Shown here: positions 7,805 through 16,531 of the stretch, in pieces
Layout: each line of letters opens with the position of its first letter
How positions within the stretch are numbered: position 1 is the stretch's first letter
Assembly (NCBI RefSeq): GCF_015711605.1
Contig: NZ_JABTEZ010000002.1
Location: 992,001-1,056,000, forward strand
DNA length: 64,000 nt
Source of the DNA: Planomonospora sp. ID67723
GTDB lineage: Bacteria > Actinomycetota > Actinomycetes > Streptosporangiales > Streptosporangiaceae
Reading direction: 5' to 3'
The notes under the pieces: generated by a model
Database searches by the model: none
Told to the model about the DNA's origin: nothing
The model's input: the letters and a program-made list of their open reading frames with translations, nothing else
Program-made: the position numbers and the translations under genes

Positions 7805-8896
7805 ATGACCTCCACCCTCTCCGGTACGCACGCCGGGCGCCGCGAGCGCCTCGCGGCCCTGCTCCCCGCCCGCGAGGCGGGCGCGATCCTGGTCACGCGA
7901 GCCGTCAACGTGCGCTACCTGACCGGCCTGTCCAGCTCCAACGCGGCGGTGCTGGTCCGGGCCGACGCCACGGCCGTGCTGGCCACCGACTCCCGTTACG
8001 CCGAGACCGCCAGGGCGCTCTGCGGCGGGGTGGAGGTGGTCGAGGAGCGCGACGTCGCCGGAGCGCTCGTCACCCGCGCCTCCGGGATCGCGGTCGAGGC
8101 CCACCACCTGCCCGTGGCCGAGTACTTCCGCCTCGCCGGGAAGCGCGGCGGGGAGCCGCTCAGGCTCACCGGGCTGGTGGAGTCGGTGCGCCGGGTGAAG
8201 GACGAGGCCGAGCTGGGCCTGATCCGCACCGCCTGCGCCCTCGGCGACCAGGCCTTCGCCGACGTGCTGCCCGCGCTGCGCCCGGGGCTGACCGAGCGGG
8301 AGGTCGCCCGGGCGCTGGAGGTCCGGATGCTGGAGCTGGGTGCCGAGAAGCCCGCCTTCGACACGATCGTCGCCTCGGGACCCAACGGCTCGATCCCGCA
8401 CCACTCGCCCACCGACCGGCCGCTGGAGCGCGGTGATCTGGTCACGATGGACTTCGGGGCGTTGTACGCCGGATACCACGCCGACATGACCCGGACGGTG
8501 GCGATCGGCGAGCCCGCCGCCTGGCAGCGGGAGCTGTACGACCTGGTCCGCGCCGCCCAGCGGGCCGGCCGCCGCGCCGTGCGGCCCGGCGCGGCCGCGC
8601 ACGAGGTGGACGCCGCGGCCCGCGACGTGATCGCCGGGGCGGGGCACGGGGAGCACTTCGGCCACGGACTCGGGCACGGGATCGGCCTGGAGATCCACGA
8701 GGAGCCTTTCCTGTCTCCGGCGACGCCGGAGACAGGACGCGGGCACGGTAGACTTGACGATCGAGTTCCGGTCACCGTCGAGCCTGGGGTTTACCTGCCG
8801 GGCAGGGGCGGCGTCCGCATCGAGGACACGCTCGTGACGCGTGAGGACGGGCCGGAGCTTCTCACACGGACGACCAAAGAGCTGCTTGTCCTTTAA
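7805..8896 (+). CDS. M24 family Xaa-Pro peptidase
   Basis: A 363-residue creatinase/prolidase-fold metallopeptidase: N-terminal creatinase-N domain (~1-130), then the pita-bread catalytic domain. Dinuclear-metal ligands are present: Asp216 and Asp227 ([18 protein letters not shown]), the His-rich [10 protein letters not shown] segment (287-291), Glu326 (TVEPGVY) and Glu340 (RIEDTLV). It should remove N-terminal residues before proline or split Xaa-Pro dipeptides in the cytoplasm. A perfect palindrome inside the gene (8710-8736) coincides with a short extra segment (ATPETGRGH) relative to relatives as I know them. It sits directly before efp, the common arrangement in actinobacteria. ATG 7805 has no clear ribosome site and lies close to the divergent GH9 promoter. 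Confidence 0.9.
   Translation: MTSTLSGTHAGRRERLAALLPAREAGAILVTRAVNVRYLTGLSSSNAAVLVRADATAVLATDSRYAETARALCGGVEVVEERDVAGALVTRASGIAVEAHHLPVAEYFRLAGKRGGEPLRLTGLVESVRRVKDEAELGLIRTACALGDQAFADVLPALRPGLTEREVARALEVRMLELGAEKPAFDTIVASGPNGSIPHHSPTDRPLERGDLVTMDFGALYAGYHADMTRTVAIGEPAAWQRELYDLVRAAQRAGRRAVRPGAAAHEVDAAARDVIAGAGHGEHFGHGLGHGIGLEIHEEPFLSPATPETGRGHGRLDDRVPVTVEPGVYLPGRGGVRIEDTLVTREDGPELLTRTTKELLVL
8710..8736. repeat. Perfect 27-bp palindrome inside the peptidase gene
   Basis: Two 13-base arms (8710-8722, starting CCTGTCTCC, and 8724-8736) flank a single A. It lies within the C-terminal coding part of the M24 peptidase, ~190 bases before efp, and could act as a processing or attenuation hairpin for the downstream efp-nusB transcript. 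Confidence 0.7.
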
Positions 8897-8922
8897 AGAG
8901 CGGCCGTACGCAGGAGAAACCA

Positions 8923-9483
8923 GTGGCGACGACGAACGACCTCAAAAACGGCCTCGTGCTCAAGCTCGAGGGCGGTGAGCTCTGGACGGTTGTGGAGTTC
9001 CAGCACGTCAAGCCCGGCAAGGGTGGCGCCTTCGTGCGCACCAAGCTGAAGAACGTGATGTCGGGCAAGGTCGTCGACAAGACCTTCAACGCGGGCGTCA
9101 AGGTCGAGGTGGCCAACGTCGACAAGCGTGAGATGCAGTTCTCCTACATGGACGGCGAAGAGTTCGTCTTCATGGACACCGAGACCTACGACATGATGCA
9201 CGTCTCCCGGGCCGCGGTCGGCGACGCCGCCAACTACCTGCTGGAGAACATGCTCGCCACCGTGGCGATCAACGAGGGCAACGTGCTCTACGTCGACCTG
9301 CCCGCGGCCGTCGAGCTGATCATCGCCGAGACCGAGCCCGGTCTCCAGGGCGACCGCTCCACCGGCGGCACCAAGCCCGCCAAGCTGGAGACCGGTGCGG
9401 AGATCAAGGTCCCGCTGTTCATCACGACCGGCGAGAAGGTCAAGGTCGACACCCGCACCGGCGATTACCTCGGCCGCGCCTGA
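8923..9483 (+). CDS. efp: Translation elongation factor P
   Basis: A 186-residue EF-P with the three KOW/OB domains. The domain I loop [13 protein letters not shown] carries the tip lysine (Lys33) that reaches the peptidyl-transferase centre; domain III ends in [24 protein letters not shown], typical of bacteria. EF-P relieves ribosome stalling at polyproline stretches, which are abundant in this window (FtsI, FtsZ, FtsQ, kinases). GTG 8923 has AGGAG 6 bases upstream. The stop overlaps nusB by one base (TGATG), so the genes are coupled. Whether Lys33 is modified cannot be read from sequence; no epmA/epmB-type gene is in view. Confidence 0.97.
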   Translation: MATTNDLKNGLVLKLEGGELWTVVEFQHVKPGKGGAFVRTKLKNVMSGKVVDKTFNAGVKVEVANVDKREMQFSYMDGEEFVFMDTETYDMMHVSRAAVGDAANYLLENMLATVAINEGNVLYVDLPAAVELIIAETEPGLQGDRSTGGTKPAKLETGAEIKVPLFITTGEKVKVDTRTGDYLGRA

Positions 9484-9893
9484 TGTCAGCACGGGGTAAG
9501 GCGCGCCGTCGCGCGCTGGACATCCTGTTCGAGTCCGAGGCGCGCGGCGAGGACCCGCTGGGCGTCCTCGCCGAGCGCGTGGAGAGGAAAGACCCGCCGG
9601 TCAACGAGTACACCGCGGCGCTCGTCGAGGGCGTGTGCCGGCACCGGGCGCGCATCGACGAGCTGATCACCACCTACGCCGAGGGCTGGACGCTCGACCG
9701 CATGCCCGCGGTCGACCGCAACCTGCTCCGCGGCGGCACCTACGAGCTGCTCTGGATGCCCGACGTCCCCGAGGGCGTCGTCATCAGCGAGTGGGTCGGG
9801 CTGGCCGCGGAGCTGTCGACGGATGAGTCGCCGCAGTTCGTCAACGGCCTGCTGGCCCGGTTCAAGCAGCTCAAGCCGTCGCTGTCCCTGTAG
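9483..9893 (+). CDS. nusB: Transcription antitermination factor NusB
   Basis: A 136-residue all-helical NusB: RRRALDILFESEARG at the N-terminus, the central DELITTYAEGWTLDRMPAVDRNLLRGGTYELL region, and PEGVVISEWVGLAAELSTDESPQFVNGLL, the family's most conserved stretch. It binds boxA RNA with NusE (ribosomal protein S10) and takes part in rRNA antitermination. Start ATG 9483 overlaps the efp stop by one base; efp-nusB adjacency is standard in actinobacteria and firmicutes. Confidence 0.96.
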   Translation: MSARGKARRRALDILFESEARGEDPLGVLAERVERKDPPVNEYTAALVEGVCRHRARIDELITTYAEGWTLDRMPAVDRNLLRGGTYELLWMPDVPEGVVISEWVGLAAELSTDESPQFVNGLLARFKQLKPSLSL

Positions 9894-10060
9894 CGGCGCT
9901 CGCGGGGCCGACCCGGTCCCCGCGGGCCTGCCTCCCTTTCCCCGCCCCCTCCTTCCGCCCCGCAAAAGACTCGCCAAGGGCGGGTACGGATCGCATGGAC
10001 GGCTGCGGGGGCCGCGCGGCGTAAGCTGGGCTGGTCACCGATAGAGGAGGCGATCTGAAG

Positions 10061-10819
10061 TTGCATGCCGTAGGCCTCTCGAGGCAGGCAGGCACCCCGG
10101 CGGTTCGCACCGCCGTCGTCTGGGACGTCCTGCGGGCGGCGCTGGCCGGCCGGGTGGCCGCGACCGGCCGCGACCGGCTGGACATCGTCGACGCGGGCGG
10201 CGGGACCGGAGGGTTCGCCGTTCCCCTGGCAGGGCTCGGGCATGCCGTCACGGTCGTCGACCCCAGCCCCGACTCGCTGGCCGCGCTGGAGCGCCGTGCC
10301 GCCGAGGCCGGGGTGAGTGTGCGGGCGCTGCAGGGTGATGCCGCCGACCTGGGGGACCTCCTCCCGGCCGACGGAGCCGACCTGGTGCTCTGCCACAGCG
10401 TGCTGGAGTACGTCGAGGATCCCGTCAGCGCGCTGGCGGCCATGGCCGGCCTGGTGCGCGAGGGCGGTGTGATCAGCGTGCTGGCCGCCAACCCGCTCGC
10501 CGCCGCGCTGCACCGCTCGGTCGCGGGCCGGTTCGACGAGGCCCGTCAGGTCCTCGACGACCCCGAGGGGCGCTGGGGGGACCGCGATCCCACGCCGCGG
10601 CGGTTCACCCGCGAGGCGCTGGTCGAGCTCCTGGGTGCCACCGGGTTCCGGCCCGGGGAGGTGCACGGTGTGCGGATCTTCGCCGACCTCGTGCCGAGCA
10701 GGCTGCTCGACGGCGAGCCGGGCGCGGCCAGCGCCCTGGTCGCCCTGGAGCAGGCGGCGGCCGCCCATCCGGTCCTCCGGGACATCGCCACCCAGCTGCA
10801 CGTTCTCGGTCACCGGTGA
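10061..10819 (+). CDS. Class I SAM-dependent methyltransferase
   Basis: A 252-residue Rossmann methyltransferase. Motif I is LDIVDAGGGTGGFAVPLA, the post-I acidic residue is in VTVVDPSPDSL, and motif IV/V is ADLVLCHSVLEYVEDP followed by REGGVISVLAANP. The closest type I recognise is the CmoM/SmtA-like group found beside dinB in actinobacteria, but the methyl acceptor (tRNA, small molecule) is not determinable. Start TTG 10061 is chosen for its GAGGAGG ten bases upstream; the nearby ATG 10065 is out of frame. The gene ends 37 bases before dinB, which has its own promoter. Confidence 0.8.
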   Translation: MHAVGLSRQAGTPAVRTAVVWDVLRAALAGRVAATGRDRLDIVDAGGGTGGFAVPLAGLGHAVTVVDPSPDSLAALERRAAEAGVSVRALQGDAADLGDLLPADGADLVLCHSVLEYVEDPVSALAAMAGLVREGGVISVLAANPLAAALHRSVAGRFDEARQVLDDPEGRWGDRDPTPRRFTREALVELLGATGFRPGEVHGVRIFADLVPSRLLDGEPGAASALVALEQAAAAHPVLRDIATQLHVLGHR

Positions 10820-10822
10820 GGC

Positions 10823-10850
10823 TTGCACCGAACGGGTGTTCCCATAGGAT
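10823..10850 (+). promoter_or_regulatory. dinB promoter (leaderless)
   Basis: TTGCAC (10823-10828), 16-base spacer, TAGGAT (10845-10850). The predicted start of transcription, 7 bases after the -10, coincides with the GTG at 10857, and no ribosome site is present, so the mRNA is probably leaderless. Confidence 0.6.
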
Positions 10851-10856
10851 GGCGCC

Positions 10857-12095
10857 GTGTCGAGGAAACAGCAGATGGCGCACCCGGAGTCGCATCTGGG
10901 TGACGACGACACGGGCTGCCCGATCCTCCATGTGGACATGGACGCCTTCTTCGCCAGCGTCGAGCTCCGCGAGCGCCCCGAGCTCAGCGGCGTCCCCGTC
11001 ATCGTCGGCGCGCCGGGCGCGCGGGGCGTGGTCCTCAGCGCCACCTACGAGGCGAGGAGGTTCGGCGTGCACTCGGCGATGCCCATGACCCAGGCCCGCC
11101 GGCTCTGCCCCAGGGCAGTGATCATCCCGCCGAGCCACGGCAAATACACCGAGGTCTCCCGGAAGGTCATGGAGCTCTTCGGCACCTTCACCCCAGAGGT
11201 GGAGCCGATCGCCTCCGACGAGGCCTTCCTCGACGTCGGCGGGGCGCGCAAGCGGCTCGGCCGGCCCGCCGCGATCGCCGCAATGATCCGCGAGCGGGTC
11301 GCGGCGGAGCACCGGATCACCTGCTCGGTCGGGGTGGCGAGCAGCAAGTTCGTGGCCAAGCTGGCCTCGCGGCACGCCAAACCCGACGGGCTGTTCGTGG
11401 TCCCGGCCGCCCGGGTGGTGGACTTCCTCCACCCGCTGCCGGTGGGGGCTCTGTGGGGCGTCGGAGAGCGCACGGAGCGGTCTCTGCTGCGGCTCGGCAT
11501 CAGAACCGTCGGTGACCTCGCCGGGACCCCCGTGGAGACGCTCCAGCGCGAGCTCGGCCAGGCGGCCGGCACCCACCTCCGGGAGCTCGCCTGGGGGCGC
11601 GACGAGCGCCGGGTGACACCTCACGTGCCCGACCGGAGCATCGGGGCCGAAGAGACATTCGTCACAGATATCGACGACCCGGTGCGGATCCGCAGGGAGC
11701 TGCTCCGCCTCTCGGAGCGGGTCGCCGCCAGGCTCCGGGAGGGAGGCCACGTCGGCCGCACGATCAGCGTCAAGCTCCGCCGCGCCGACTTCACGACCCT
11801 CTCGCGATCCCGGACCCTCAGGGACGCCACGGACGTCGCCCAAGAGCTCTACGCGGTCGCCTGTGACCTATATGCCGCTTCCGGCCTGGAAAAAACGAGG
11901 CTCCGCCTGGTCGGGGTGCGGGTGGAGAACCTGCTTCCCGCCGACGGGGCGACCAGGCAGCTCAGCCTCGGAGAACGCGAGACGGGCTGGCGGGAGGCCG
12001 AGCGGGCGATGGATCGGGCCGCCCGGAGATTCGGTCGTGACGCGGTGCTTCCCGCCTCACTCGTCCGCCCGCCGACCGATGGAGTGGATCTATGA
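10857..12095 (+). CDS. dinB: DNA polymerase IV (Y-family translesion polymerase)
   Basis: A 412-residue Y-family polymerase. The palm carries ILHVDMDAFFASVE (first catalytic Asp) and PIASDEAFLDV (Asp-Glu catalytic pair); YEARRFGVHSAMP is the finger/steric region; VGVASSKFVAKLASRHAKPDG and the helix-hairpin-helix (GIRTVGDLAGTP) follow; the little-finger domain occupies ~250-350. TRQLSLGE near the C-terminus resembles the QLSLF-type beta-clamp binding motif. The protein should perform error-prone bypass of lesions. GTG 10857 coincides with the predicted transcription start, so translation is likely leaderless. No LexA box was recognised next to the promoter. Confidence 0.95.
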   Translation: MSRKQQMAHPESHLGDDDTGCPILHVDMDAFFASVELRERPELSGVPVIVGAPGARGVVLSATYEARRFGVHSAMPMTQARRLCPRAVIIPPSHGKYTEVSRKVMELFGTFTPEVEPIASDEAFLDVGGARKRLGRPAAIAAMIRERVAAEHRITCSVGVASSKFVAKLASRHAKPDGLFVVPAARVVDFLHPLPVGALWGVGERTERSLLRLGIRTVGDLAGTPVETLQRELGQAAGTHLRELAWGRDERRVTPHVPDRSIGAEETFVTDIDDPVRIRRELLRLSERVAARLREGGHVGRTISVKLRRADFTTLSRSRTLRDATDVAQELYAVACDLYAASGLEKTRLRLVGVRVENLLPADGATRQLSLGERETGWREAERAMDRAARRFGRDAVLPASLVRPPTDGVDL

Positions 12096-12242
12096 CGTCG
12101 CCTCCGGTTTGGACTACGTTGGACGTTTTCTTTCGTCTACGTCTACAGCCTCGTATTCTGGGGATAACCGACCGCGAGGTTCGGACACCCCGTGTCGTCC
12201 GTCACCGTCTTCCCCGTCCTGGGGCTGTCCTTGGGAGGCGCC

Positions 12243-12644
12243 GTGCCGCTCTCTGAGCACGAGCAGCGCCTGCTCGAACAGATCGAGCAGGCCCTCTACG
12301 CCGAGGACCCGAAGTGGGCCAATACCGTAAGGATCAGTGATCCGCGCAGCCACTACAAGCGTCGTCTGGTGAAGGCCTCCATCGGCTTCATCCTGGGCGT
12401 CGTCCTGTTGATGGTCGGCGTCGTGATCAACCTCATCCCGCTCGGCGTCGGCGGTTTCGTGGTCATGCTCGCTGCGTGTCTTTGGGGTTTGTCCAGCTGG
12501 AAGCGGATGAACGGGTTCGGTGAGTCCACAGCGACCCCGTCCGCCGAACAGCAGGGAGGCAGGGTGGGGCGCCGTGGCGGCTCCCGGCCCGGCTTCATGG
12601 AGCGGATGGAAGAGCGCTGGCGCCGTCGCCACGACGAGCGCTGA
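12243..12644 (+). CDS. DUF3040 membrane protein
   Basis: A 133-residue actinobacterial DUF3040 protein. The family signature MPLSEHEQRLLEQIEQALYAEDPKWA opens the protein, then two adjacent membrane helices (SIGFILGVVLLMVGVVINLIP and GVGGFVVMLAACLWGL), then a basic C-terminal tail rich in Arg (GRRGGSRPGFMERMEERWRR). Function unknown; the family is found next to dinB or dcw genes throughout actinobacteria. GTG 12243 is chosen because it starts the conserved domain and has GGGAGG four bases upstream; GTG 12192 is in frame but adds a non-conserved stretch. A strong convergent terminator follows. Confidence 0.88.
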   Translation: MPLSEHEQRLLEQIEQALYAEDPKWANTVRISDPRSHYKRRLVKASIGFILGVVLLMVGVVINLIPLGVGGFVVMLAACLWGLSSWKRMNGFGESTATPSAEQQGGRVGRRGGSRPGFMERMEERWRRRHDER

Positions 12645-12666
12645 TCTCCTTCCCCGGCTTCAGCTG

Positions 12667-12710
12667 TCATACGTGAGTCGCCCCCCGGTTGGGGGGCGAC
12701 TCACGTATGA
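12667..12710. terminator. Bidirectional terminator between convergent genes
   Basis: A perfect 20-bp stem (12667-12686 with 12691-12710) and GGTT loop lie between the DUF3040 gene (plus) and the transglutaminase gene (minus). It should stop transcription from either side; no long T tract is needed with this GC-rich stem. Confidence 0.85.
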
Positions 12711-12760
12711 CCTCGCCTGCACCGCCGCCTGCCCGGCTTCTCTCCCGCCGGGCCGCGCGG

Positions 12761-15211
12761 TCAGGCGTTGCGGCGTGCCGGCCGCCCGAACCGGATGTTC
12801 TCCAGGCGGTCGAAGCCGTCGAGCAGGCGGGTGCCCATCGTCCGGATCCGCAGGAGCGTGGACGGGGGCAGCAGCGCCGCCCGGATCCGCCTGCCCCGTG
12901 ACACCGCGCCCGCCAGCGCCCGCCGTACCCGGCGGACGTCCTCGCGGAGCGAACCGGTCTCCCCGAGCGTCCGGGCGAAGAGCATCCGCTCGACCGCTTC
13001 GGCGATCCTGGTCATCGAGGCGGTGGCGTCCGCGTCGAACTCGTATTGCTCGCTCAGCCGCCGGGCCAGGGCCCGGGGACTCTCGCTCGGCTGCCGGGTC
13101 ATGCCGTAGTCGCACAGGGCGTCGTCGAGTTCCGCCCAGGCGGCCGCCACCGTGGCCTGGCCACGGTTGCTCCGGACCGCCGTGACGCGGGTGGAGCCCC
13201 GGGCCGCCTCCCTGCCCCTCTCCTCGACCGCGGCCGTCTCGCTCTGAGCCGGACGGCGGGAGTAGACGCGGCGGCGGCTGAGCCGCACCCCCCAGCGGAG
13301 CATCGCGGGGACCAGCGCGACCAGCAGCGCGGCCGCGACTCCGAGGCCGATCTTCACGGCCAGCGGGGTCCCCTCCTCCACCGCGATGGGCACGCCGCCG
13401 AAGTCGCGCTCGAGCATCGGGTTGCGGGGGCTGTTCGCCGACCCGCTGGGCAGGTCGCCGCCGGTGGGACCGGAGCTGGGGCGCGTCGTCGGCTCGTCGC
13501 TCCCGCCGGTGTCGACCGCCGGCTGGGTGTAGATCGGCACGGTCGCCGTGCCCTGCCCGGTGGCGCCCGACGGGGTGGGCTCGAAGCGCAGCCAGCCCGT
13601 CCCCTCGAAGTAGAGCTCCGGCCAGGCGTGCAGGTCGTGCGTGCGCACGGTCCACCGCCCGGCGATGTTGGTGCCGCCGGTGTAGCCGACGGAGACCCGG
13701 GCGGGGATGCCGAGGATCCGGGCCAGCACGGCCATCGAGGCGGCGAACTGCTCGCAGTACCCGGCCCGGCTGCGGATCAGGAAGTCCGTCAGCGCGGGGC
13801 CGCCGTGCCCCTGCGTGGCCAGGCTGTAGCTGAACCCCCCCTTGGAGGTGAAGAACTCCTGGAGCTGGATCGCCTGCTCGTAGTCGGTGGCGTCCGGTTC
13901 GGTCACCTGCGAGGCCAGCGTGATGATCTCGGGAGGGAGGTCGTCGGGCAGCCGCAGGTACCTGTCGGCGATCGCCTGGGAGGCGGGCCCGGCGGTGGTG
14001 AGCACCGCCGCGGTGGGACGGGGCTCGTTGCTGAGGACCTCGTAGGAGGAGCCCTCGGCGGTGTCCGTGGTCGAGAACACCATGAGGGTGTCCGCGTCGG
14101 CCCGCCAGTCGCCCTCGATGCGCACCTGGGCGGCCGGGTACGGCAGGGGCAGGAAGCTCATCTTCCTGACCTCCTCGCTCACCGCGACCTTGGTGGTCAC
14201 CGGGGCGGCGGGCACGCTCGCGCCCTGGCCGGGAGCGGGAGGCAGCGGCCCCTCCGAGGTGCGGTCCTCGGGCCGGCCCTTCGGCGGCGACATCGTCCAC
14301 TGGTCGCCGTCGAAGACGTCCAGCGAGTACAGCCGCAGGTAGCGGGAACCGCTGTCGCTGCTGGTGTAGGCCAGGATAGTGGAGTTGGCCGGGAGCGACA
14401 GGGCTCCCCGCAGGTTGACCATCGGGTTCGGGATGCCGATGGAGTTGCCGCCCCGGCCCGTGCCGTTCCCCACACCGAACCCGAACAGCGGGCTGGGCTC
14501 CAGGGTGGGCAGCATCGAGGGCAGCAGGACGGCCAGCACGATCGCGGCGAATCCGACCCGCTTGCCCGACAGCCGCAGCGTCCCGGTCTCCGCGGCGGGC
14601 CGGGGGGCGACGAAGGACGGCGTCCGGCGCACCAGCACCGCCCGCCCCCAGTGGGCGATCCGCTCCCGCCCGTCGGCGGCGAGCAGCCCGAGGAAGCCCA
14701 GGGCGGCGACGACGACCGTCGGCCAGCTGAGGGGGTCGCTGATGAACGAGGCGGGCACCACGAACAGCGAGAGCAGCGGCAGCCCGGCCAGCGCGCTCCG
14801 TCGCAGCCGGGAGGCGAAGAAGTCGACCAGTATCGCGATCAGTCCGACGCCGCTGCACGTCAGCAGGACGATTCCGGGCCTTTCCGGAACGGGGACGGCG
14901 AACCGCTGGATGTCGGCGAAGCCGGCGGCCGTCAGCTTGGCCAGCTCGACGACCGACTCCTTGGTGGGCACCACCCGGCCCCACGCCGCGTCTCCGGTGA
15001 ACACCGCCGTCAGGTAGACCGAGAACGCGGCGAGCTGGGCCACGGGCGCCGGCCAGACCGGCAGCGTGTAGCGGCTGGCCAGCACACCGACCGCGGTCAC
15101 CACGAGGATGGCGCCCAGGCTCGTCCAGAACCAGGTGCCGGTCTGGAAGAGGGGGTAGAGGGCGAGGGCGACCGCTCCGGTGGCCGCGCCCGCCGCGACG
15201 GGAAGTCTCAT
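12761..15211 (-). CDS. TgpA-like membrane transglutaminase
   Basis: An 816-residue protein: about six membrane helices at the N-terminus (DUF3488/TgpA-N), an extracytoplasmic transglutaminase-like domain, one further helix (IGLGVAAALLVALVPAML) and a cytoplasmic DUF4129-type tail. The papain-like triad is visible: Cys486 in RAGYCEQFA, His528 in THDLHAWPELYF, and the acidic residue in the GTGWLRFEPTPSG segment. With MoxR and DUF58 proteins it forms a conserved trio; the outward-facing transglutaminase may cleave or cross-link peptides in the cell envelope. ATG 15211 overlaps the DUF58 stop (ATGA) and has GGAGG ten bases upstream, so the upstream in-frame codons are not used. Substrate unknown. 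Confidence 0.9.
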   Translation of the reverse strand: MRLPVAAGAATGAVALALYPLFQTGTWFWTSLGAILVVTAVGVLASRYTLPVWPAPVAQLAAFSVYLTAVFTGDAAWGRVVPTKESVVELAKLTAAGFADIQRFAVPVPERPGIVLLTCSGVGLIAILVDFFASRLRRSALAGLPLLSLFVVPASFISDPLSWPTVVVAALGFLGLLAADGRERIAHWGRAVLVRRTPSFVAPRPAAETGTLRLSGKRVGFAAIVLAVLLPSMLPTLEPSPLFGFGVGNGTGRGGNSIGIPNPMVNLRGALSLPANSTILAYTSSDSGSRYLRLYSLDVFDGDQWTMSPPKGRPEDRTSEGPLPPAPGQGASVPAAPVTTKVAVSEEVRKMSFLPLPYPAAQVRIEGDWRADADTLMVFSTTDTAEGSSYEVLSNEPRPTAAVLTTAGPASQAIADRYLRLPDDLPPEIITLASQVTEPDATDYEQAIQLQEFFTSKGGFSYSLATQGHGGPALTDFLIRSRAGYCEQFAASMAVLARILGIPARVSVGYTGGTNIAGRWTVRTHDLHAWPELYFEGTGWLRFEPTPSGATGQGTATVPIYTQPAVDTGGSDEPTTRPSSGPTGGDLPSGSANSPRNPMLERDFGGVPIAVEEGTPLAVKIGLGVAAALLVALVPAMLRWGVRLSRRRVYSRRPAQSETAAVEERGREAARGSTRVTAVRSNRGQATVAAAWAELDDALCDYGMTRQPSESPRALARRLSEQYEFDADATASMTRIAEAVERMLFARTLGETGSLREDVRRVRRALAGAVSRGRRIRAALLPPSTLLRIRTMGTRLLDGFDRLENIRFGRPARRNA

Positions 15212-16464
15212 GAGCCGCCACCTCCGCTGACTGCGAACCGCCCGCGCTGCGCGGCGTCCGGCCACACGCCCGCGATCGAGGCGCCCGCGGGCAGCCGTAC
15301 GATGCGCCAGCCCGCTCCGGCGAGCACCGCCTGCGCCGCCTGGTACTCCTGTCCGTCACCGAGCTCGGACCGCTCCCAGCCGGCCACGTCCAGCATCACG
15401 GCCACGCCGGTCACGTTGCCGTGCCTGAGCCGGGCGAGGCCCTGCGCCTCCTCGACGGTGACGCCGCCCAGCACGGCCACGATCAGGCCGTCGCCGCCGC
15501 CCTGCCGCAGGGCGCCGATGCCGTACTCCAGCGACCGCGCGGAGCTGGTCCGCACCACCGCGAGGGTGTCCAGTAACGACCAGCTCAGCCCGGTGTCGGT
15601 CAGGTGTTCGGCGCCCTGGTCGGTGACCAGCCGCAGCCCGAGCCCTTCGTGGGACAGATGGACGCCGATGGAGGCCGCAGCCGAGACCGCCACCTCGAAG
15701 GACGAGCGCGGGCCCTCGCCCCGGTGCGCGTATCTGCGCGTGTCCAGCAGGAGCGCGCCACGGCTCTGCCACTGCTGCTCCTCACGCCGGACCATCAGCT
15801 CGCCGTACCTGGCGGTCGAACGCCAGTGCACCCGCCGCAGGTCGTCGCCCTGGCGGTACTCGCGGGGCGCGACGTCGTCGTCACCCGCGGCCGCCACGCT
15901 CCTGGTACGGCTGTCGCCCCCGCCGGTCCACTCGCCGGACAGGCGGACGTGGGGCAACGCCACCACCTGCGGCGTCACCACCAGGGTGTCGCTGACGGTG
16001 AACGACCGGGTCAGCTCGACCAGGCCGAAGGGGTCGCTGATCCGGATGGAGAGCGGGCCGATGGTGAACCGGCCGCGCAGGTCGGAGCGGACCCGGTAGT
16101 CGATCTCCCGGATGCCCCGGGGCTCCACGCGGTCCAGGACGAACCTGGGACGGGCGCCGAGCGCGTAGGGGACGGTGTCCTCGATCATCAGCAGGCCGGT
16201 GGGGAGCCGCGTGACGTTCTCCAGCCGAAGGGTCACGGTGGCCTCGCCCCCCACCTCGGCGCGAGGCGGGTCGAGCCGGCGCGCGCAGCTCAGCCGGTAG
16301 CGGGTGCGGGCCACCACCATGGCCGCGAGCAGCGGCAGGGAGACGACCAGCACGCCGACCCGGAGCAGGTCGTGCTCTCCGAGGACGAAGGCGCACACCA
16401 GCGCCGCGACGCCCGAGGCGAGAAAGGACCTGCCGCGGGCGGTGAGCGCTCTCAGCCCGGTCAT
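15208..16464 (-). CDS. DUF58 domain protein
   Basis: A 418-residue protein with two N-terminal membrane helices (SFLASGVAALVCAFVLG and GVLVVSLPLLAAMVVA), a beta-rich segment, and the DUF58 signature APREYRQGDDLRRVHWRSTAR, after which a VWA-like fold is expected (ALLLDTRRY, GLIVAVLGG). DUF58 proteins are the regular partners of MoxR ATPases and are thought to be chaperoned or regulated by them. ATG 16464 is used; GTG 16467 is the alternative. It follows moxR by 67 bases and overlaps the transglutaminase gene, so the three are one operon transcribed away from mraZ. Confidence 0.9.
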   Translation of the reverse strand: MTGLRALTARGRSFLASGVAALVCAFVLGEHDLLRVGVLVVSLPLLAAMVVARTRYRLSCARRLDPPRAEVGGEATVTLRLENVTRLPTGLLMIEDTVPYALGARPRFVLDRVEPRGIREIDYRVRSDLRGRFTIGPLSIRISDPFGLVELTRSFTVSDTLVVTPQVVALPHVRLSGEWTGGGDSRTRSVAAAGDDDVAPREYRQGDDLRRVHWRSTARYGELMVRREEQQWQSRGALLLDTRRYAHRGEGPRSSFEVAVSAAASIGVHLSHEGLGLRLVTDQGAEHLTDTGLSWSLLDTLAVVRTSSARSLEYGIGALRQGGGDGLIVAVLGGVTVEEAQGLARLRHGNVTGVAVMLDVAGWERSELGDGQEYQAAQAVLAGAGWRIVRLPAGASIAGVWPDAAQRGRFAVSGGGGS

Positions 16465-16531
16465 CACGTCACCGCCTTCACCGGTCCGGGGACGCGGGCC
16501 CGGATGCCGCCGCGCCCGCCGGCTCGCCCGC

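Noticed and set aside
13046-16099. Long plus-strand frame opposite the transglutaminase and DUF58 genes
   Set aside because: Translation shows no domain and spans two real minus-strand genes with conserved motifs and ATGA coupling.
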